60,956 nucleotides of DNA from Desulfovibrio sp. OttesenSCG-928-G15. GTDB lineage: Bacteria; Desulfobacterota; Desulfovibrionia; Desulfovibrionales; Desulfovibrionaceae. Within the stretch, counting starts at the first letter, position 1. Every line of letters begins with the position of its first letter. A program made the translations under genes and the position numbers. The notes below the pieces were generated by a model. It saw only the letters and a program-made list of their open reading frames with translations, was not told the DNA's origin and searched no databases. This document shows, in pieces, positions 57,258 through 60,956 of this stretch. The DNA lies in the NCBI GenBank assembly GCA_030266525.1, contig JAJDIC010000002.1, positions 1 to 60,956 on the forward strand, in the 5' to 3' direction.

Positions 57258-57653
57258 ATGCTCAAATCACTCATTGCCATAAGCGCCGGAGCGTCGCTCG
57301 GGGCCATTTGCCGCTGGCTTCTCGGGCTGCTGCTTAACCCCGTGCACCCGCATCTGCCCCTTGGCACTTTGACGGCAAATATCCTTGGCGGTTACGCTAT
57401 CGGCCTGGCTTTGAGTTTTTTTTCTTCTCTTCCTTCCCTGTCACCGGAATGGCGATTGTTTGTGATTACCGGTTTTCTCGGCGCGTTAACCACGTTTTCC
57501 ACCTTTTCCGCCGAAGTCGGGCTTATGCTGCAACAGCACAGATTTTTTCTTGCCGCAGGCACCATTGCCTTGCATGTCTGCGGTTCTCTTGTCGCGTTGT
57601 TTCTTGGCATGGGCACCTTTTCCTTTCTCAGGTATCTCCTTCAAAACAGTTGA
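57258..57653 (+). CDS. crcB: Fluoride ion transporter CrcB (Fluc)
   Basis: 131 residues, four membrane helices, forming dual-topology dimers that export fluoride. Family motifs: GASLGAICRWLL, LPLGTLTANILGGYAIG and GFLGALTTFSTFSAEV. Length is standard. AAGGAG nine bases before ATG. I looked for a fluoride riboswitch in the 36-bp gap and saw none; the gene probably shares the MFS transcript. Confidence 0.95.
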   Translation: MLKSLIAISAGASLGAICRWLLGLLLNPVHPHLPLGTLTANILGGYAIGLALSFFSSLPSLSPEWRLFVITGFLGALTTFSTFSAEVGLMLQQHRFFLAAGTIALHVCGSLVALFLGMGTFSFLRYLLQNS

Positions 57654-57705
57654 GCCTGACCACAGATACTCCTGAACAACTTTTTTCTTTTTTGCAGCAA
57701 TTGTG

Positions 57706-57753
57706 TTGACAAAATCACACTTTTGGATTTAGCCTAATTAATATTAGTTAGGC
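57706..57753 (+). promoter_or_regulatory. Promoter region with 22-bp inverted repeat upstream of cheW-tetR
   Basis: A good -35 TTGACA (57706-57711) is followed by an inverted repeat GCCTAATTA-ATAT-TAGTTAGGC (57732-57753, one mismatch) where the -10 should be; the -10 itself is weak. The palindrome is of the size bound by TetR-family dimers and lies upstream of a tetR gene, suggesting autoregulation. Confidence 0.5.
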
Positions 57754-57773
57754 ATTCAAATCTGGAGGCAGAT

Positions 57774-58247
57774 ATGGCTTCACAAGCAAGCTCACTGGAA
57801 AAATTACAATTCGGAACATTCACCCTCGGGCCACAACTGTTTGGCGTAAACATTCTGCAAATGCGTGAAATAATACGCCCCATAGAAGTAACTAAAGTTC
57901 CCAAAGCCACAGATATCATTGAAGGCGTCATCAACCTGCGCGGCGAGGTCATTCCCATTGTGAGCCTTCGCGCGCGTTTTGGCATGCCCCCGAAAAGCTT
58001 TGACAAGGAAACCCGCATCATCAACATAGAAATAGACAACATCGTCGTCGGATTTATTGTCGATACTATCGGCCACGTGCATACCCTTGACCAGACAACT
58101 ATTGAACAACCCCCGGCGGTGGTTGCCTCAGTCGACTCGGAGTACATTTCCGGGATTGCGAAGCTGACAGACAACCTGCTTATCCTGCTCAATGTGGAAA
58201 AGCTGGTCCCGCTTGAAACCCTGCAAAGTTTTGTACAGCAGGCGTAA
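57774..58247 (+). CDS. cheW: Chemotaxis coupling protein CheW
   Basis: 157 residues of one CheW/SH3-like domain linking receptors to CheA. Signature stretches: FGVNILQMREIIRPIEVTKV, IEGVINLRGEVIPIVSLRAR and VVGFIVDTIGHVHTL. GGAGG five bases before ATG. No other chemotaxis gene is nearby; instead a TetR-family gene begins four bases after its stop, an unusual pairing. Confidence 0.93.
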   Translation: MASQASSLEKLQFGTFTLGPQLFGVNILQMREIIRPIEVTKVPKATDIIEGVINLRGEVIPIVSLRARFGMPPKSFDKETRIINIEIDNIVVGFIVDTIGHVHTLDQTTIEQPPAVVASVDSEYISGIAKLTDNLLILLNVEKLVPLETLQSFVQQA

Positions 58248-58251
58248 GTAA

Positions 58252-58830
58252 ATGTCGGCCGAACGGCTGAGGCAAGCGGCACTCATACGCTTTGCCGACC
58301 AGGGCTATGATGTAACAACCCTGGCGGACATCGCTTCTGACGTTGGTATCAAGCCGCCGTCCATCTACGCCCATTTCCGCAGCAAGCAGGCGCTTTTCCA
58401 GGAAGTAATGGAGTTTTCCTTTGCAAATGAGCTGGAAGGCGCCGCCAGGATCCTGCAACGCCCCGAGCCTGTATCCACCGCTTTGAAGAACTATTTCTAT
58501 GGCACCTTGCACCGCTTTGAAAACGACCCGAATCTGCGCTTCTGGTTGCGCAGCATCTACTTGCCGCCCCGAGAGCTGGTTCAGGAAATTCGCGAGAACG
58601 ACAAACAGTTCGCGGCTTCACTGGAAAAATTAATCGCCCGGGCACTTTGCCACTCACAATACGGACTGCGAAATTCCCCCTTACCGCATGAAACGCTGGC
58701 TGCATCCTTCATCGGTATTTTGCGGGGCCTGCACGCGGAACTCCTGTACTGCGGCAATGAAAATTCCAATAAAATCCTGTCAGCCCTGTGGACAATTTTT
58801 CACAACTCGCTAGCCGAAAACGCCTCCTGA
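58252..58830 (+). CDS. TetR/AcrR-family transcriptional regulator
   Basis: 192 residues. N-terminal helix-turn-helix: AALIRFADQGYDVTTLADIA then SDVGIKPPSIYAHFRSKQAL, typical of TetR. The ligand-binding C-terminal part is helical and unassigned. No strong ribosome-binding site; translation is probably coupled to cheW. A 13-bp hairpin overlaps its 3' end. The likely operator is the palindrome at 57732. Confidence 0.9.
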   Translation: MSAERLRQAALIRFADQGYDVTTLADIASDVGIKPPSIYAHFRSKQALFQEVMEFSFANELEGAARILQRPEPVSTALKNYFYGTLHRFENDPNLRFWLRSIYLPPRELVQEIRENDKQFAASLEKLIARALCHSQYGLRNSPLPHETLAASFIGILRGLHAELLYCGNENSNKILSALWTIFHNSLAENAS

Positions 58831-58851
58831 AAACGGTATTTTCGGCTAGCG
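58808..58851. terminator. Hairpin overlapping the tetR 3' end
   Basis: CGCTAGCCGAAAA (58808-58820) pairs perfectly with TTTTCGGCTAGCG (58839-58851); the stop codon of tetR is in the loop. Probably a terminator for cheW-tetR. Confidence 0.6.
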
Positions 58852-59050
58852 CCTACTTGCAAAAGCACTGCAAAATCTTCTTCCTTTTTTTCTGCTCCCC
58901 CATTTTCCCCTGCCCGAGAACGATTTCAATTTCCCGCTCCAGCTTTGTCGCGATTGCGGACATTTGCGTTTTTGCATAGTATATTTCCCGCTTCATTTCG
59001 CATGTCCTTTACTATGCTTGGCATTAATAACCCTTTGCAAGGAAGCTCCC

Positions 59051-60379
59051 ATGTCCGATTCTGCCCTTCGTGCCCCGTCTGTCTGGAAAAGCTACAGGTT
59101 TCCGCTCATCTTGCTGCTGTCCATCACCCTTGGCAGCATAATCGGCCTTGTTTTCAAGGAAAAGGCCACCGTGTTGCGGCCCCTGGGCCAGATTTTCCTC
59201 AACCTCATGTTTACGGTGGTTGTGCCGCTGGTTTTTGTGACCATTTCCAGCGCAGTCGGCAACATGCTGAACATGCGCAGGCTCGGAAAAATACTCGGCT
59301 ACATGATGATGGTCTTTTTCGTCACCGGGGCTATTGCAGCTGTGCTTATTCTTGTTACCATGGTCGTCTTCCCTCCAGCAGAGGGCGTTTCCCTGGCCTT
59401 GCAGGCAGCGGGAGACATTGAAACGGTCAGTCTGAGCGAAGCCATTGTCCGGGCCATTACCGTGTCGGACTTCAGCGAAATCCTGTCCCGCAGGAACATG
59501 CTGCCCCTGATTGTCTTCTCGATTATTTTCGGCTTTTGCATCAGCTCTTTCGGAAAGGAAGAAAACAGGGTAGCCAAGCTGCTGGAAGACCTTTCCCGAA
59601 TCATGATGAAGATGGTCGACGTAATCATGCTTTACGCCCCCATTGGCCTTGGCGCGTATTTCGCCACCCTTATCGGCGAATTCGGCGCGGAACTGCTTGA
59701 AGCCTATGGCCGTGCGCTGCTCATCTATTTTCCCCTGTGCGTTCTGTACTTCTTCATCGCTTTTCCGCTGTACGCTTATTTCGCCGGTGGGCGTGAAGGC
59801 GTGAAGCGCATGTTCGCCAACATATCTTCGCCTGCCGTTACTTCGCTTGCCACCCAAAGCTCCATTGCCTCCCTGCCTGTTAACCTTGAGTCCTGTGCGA
59901 AAATCGGCGTACCCAAAGACATCCGGGATATCGTGCTGCCCATTGGCGCAACCATGCATATGGAAGGTTCCGTTCTGGCCGCCGTGCTCAAAATTGCCTT
60001 TCTGTTCGGCATTTTCGGACAGGAATTTTCCGGGGTCGGCCTGTACCTTACCTCGTTCCTCATCGCGATTATGGCTGGCGTTGTCATGAGCGGCGTGCCT
60101 GGCGGCGGACTTATCGGCGAAATGCTTATTGTCAGCCTGTTCGGTTTTCCGCCGGAAGCGTTCCCGATTATCGCCACCATCGGCTTTCTGGTAGACGCGC
60201 CTGCCACCTGCATTAACGTTTGCGGCGACACCGTGTCTTCCATGCTGGTGGCCCGCTTTGTAGAAGGCAAAAACTGGCTGGCAAACGCAACAGGCAACGC
60301 GCAAGTGGATGAAGCGGAAATTTCCACAGTTGAAAAGGAAGTGGAAAACAAGGACAGCGGCCGGGCTTTCTGGGGATAG
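59051..60379 (+). CDS. Dicarboxylate/amino acid:cation symporter (DAACS/GltP-DctA family)
   Basis: 442 residues, eight membrane helices plus re-entrant loops. Family motifs: ISSPAVTSLATQSSIASLPV (the serine-rich HP1 loop), VLPIGATMHMEGSVLAAVLK (helix 7, where NMDGT is usual), and GVPGGGLIGEMLIVSLFGFP and LVDAPATCINVCGDTVSSML (HP2/helix 8). ATHMEG/NMDGT variation means the substrate (glutamate, aspartate, serine or C4-dicarboxylate) cannot be set. ATG 59051 has AAGGAAG upstream; the frame extends to 58964 without need. Confidence 0.92.
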   Translation: MSDSALRAPSVWKSYRFPLILLLSITLGSIIGLVFKEKATVLRPLGQIFLNLMFTVVVPLVFVTISSAVGNMLNMRRLGKILGYMMMVFFVTGAIAAVLILVTMVVFPPAEGVSLALQAAGDIETVSLSEAIVRAITVSDFSEILSRRNMLPLIVFSIIFGFCISSFGKEENRVAKLLEDLSRIMMKMVDVIMLYAPIGLGAYFATLIGEFGAELLEAYGRALLIYFPLCVLYFFIAFPLYAYFAGGREGVKRMFANISSPAVTSLATQSSIASLPVNLESCAKIGVPKDIRDIVLPIGATMHMEGSVLAAVLKIAFLFGIFGQEFSGVGLYLTSFLIAIMAGVVMSGVPGGGLIGEMLIVSLFGFPPEAFPIIATIGFLVDAPATCINVCGDTVSSMLVARFVEGKNWLANATGNAQVDEAEISTVEKEVENKDSGRAFWG

Positions 60380-60412
60380 ACGGTCCAGGTAATACATCGA
60401 CACACGCACCTT

Positions 60413-60449
60413 CGGGCGGAAAAGGACATGCTTCCCTTTCCGCCCGTTT
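60413..60449 (+). terminator. Intrinsic terminator after the symporter gene
   Basis: CGGGCGGAAAAGG (60413-60425) pairs with CCTTTCCGCCCG (60435-60446) with one bulged A, followed by TTTCACTTT. Confidence 0.6.
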
Positions 60450-60466
60450 CACTTTATACTCCCGCC

Positions 60467-60956
60467 ATGCGGCCCTCCTTTACAGCCACCATGCATGCCT
60501 ACCCCTGGAAGCGGCAACTTCTCTGCTTCATTCCCCTGTGGGCCATGCTGTTTGCAATCTGGCTACTCGTCGGCACGGGGCGATGAGGTTACGCGCTATT
60601 TCAGCGCCTTGCGCGAAGAATGGCCCGAAGTTACACAAGCCATGCGCGTGCTAACGCATTGGGTCTTGCGGGCGCTCTATGTTGTTTGGGCAGGCCTTTG
60701 CGTATATTGCCTGTATAAAGGAGACAGACGCAGCGTTCGACGGGTAGTGCTCTTTGCTCTGGTGCAAATTGCTGTAACCATGTTGATGGTACAGGCTGTC
60801 AAATGGACCGTGGGCAGGCCGCGTCCGCTGCTGGCCCTGAAAGGCGTGGGCTATGTGCCTTTTGTTTCGGCCAACAGCAGCCATTCCTTTCCTTCCGGGC
60901 ATACAGCAGAAGCCTCCGGCGCGGGCAGCGCTCTTGCCCTTTGGACGCGCAGCCCC
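60467..60956 (+). pseudogene. PAP2-family phosphatase with a frameshift, cut by window end
   Basis: Frame one starts at ATG 60467 (MRPSFTATMHAYPWK, then a membrane helix) and stops at 60584. The rest continues in the +1 frame (GDEVTRYFSALREEWPEVTQ) to the window end and carries the PAP2 motifs KWTVGRPRPL and SHSFPSGHTAEAS. Deleting one G from the G4 at 60577-60580 joins them smoothly (LLVGTG then DEVTRYF). Family members dephosphorylate lipid phosphates such as undecaprenyl pyrophosphate. As with the MFS gene, mutation and sequencing error cannot be told apart here. Confidence 0.75.

Noticed and set aside
59024..60409. 461-codon open frame on - strand opposite the symporter
   Set aside because: Composition rich in His/Asp/Gln from antisense of membrane codons; no family.

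Overview
The window reads as chromosome of a Gram-negative bacterium, most likely a Desulfovibrio-like member of the Desulfobacterota. It encodes outer-membrane biology (a LolB-like lipoprotein, LpoB with its YcfL and COG3014 partners, PagP, a BepA-type protease). It also has gene pairings I associate with that group: DUF4390 next to an NtrY-like kinase, DUF1538 next to a tandem PII protein, and a MetH without its reactivation domain. The taxon is inferred from gene content, not measured. There is no rRNA operon, CRISPR array, insertion sequence or prophage. Coding density is high and almost every gene is intact.

Layout. 1-10 kb: a truncated multi-PAS/GAF sensor, glycogen phosphorylase, dUTPase, acetylornithine aminotransferase and a short cobalamin methionine synthase. 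10-17.5 kb: a co-directional run with a sigma-32-type factor, a TPR lipoprotein, a LolB-like lipoprotein, rpiB, cysS and a periplasmic M48 protease. 17.6-26 kb: clpA-clpS, a three-gene AmmeMemoRadiSam cluster, trmJ, cardiolipin synthase and a DUF456 protein. 26.8-35 kb: groES-groEL, a large helicase fused to an exonuclease domain, a proline-racemase-family enzyme and radA. 35-42.5 kb: a zinc-ribbon membrane protein, hpt, a short N-acetylglutamate synthase, a TlpA thioredoxin, a cupin, a receiver/TPR protein and the COG3014-ycfL-lpoB operon. 42.7-51 kb: pyruvate kinase, an HD-GYP protein, DUF4390 plus an NtrY-like kinase, and DUF1538 plus a tandem PII protein. 51-61 kb: pagP, tRNA-Gly(GCC), tRNA-Cys(GCA), an arginine decarboxylase with a signal peptide, a CGGC protein, a frameshifted MFS transporter, crcB, cheW-tetR, a dicarboxylate/amino-acid symporter and a frameshifted PAP2 phosphatase cut by the window end.

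Themes. Proteostasis genes are frequent (sigma-32 factor, ClpAS, GroESL, BepA). The cell-envelope set is large. Two arginine biosynthesis steps are present (argD and an argA-like gene). The most promising poorly described items are: the DUF1538 membrane protein, which is an internal duplication translationally coupled to a PII protein that is itself a tandem duplication; a periplasm-directed AdiA-type decarboxylase; a MrfA-like helicase fused to a MrfB-like exonuclease; nested palindromes at the 3' ends of genes, three of them between convergent genes; and a terminator built from a copied piece of the adjacent tRNA-Gly gene. Three frameshifts in the last 5 kb all have the same sign (one extra base in a homopolymer), so assembly error must be excluded before those genes are called broken.
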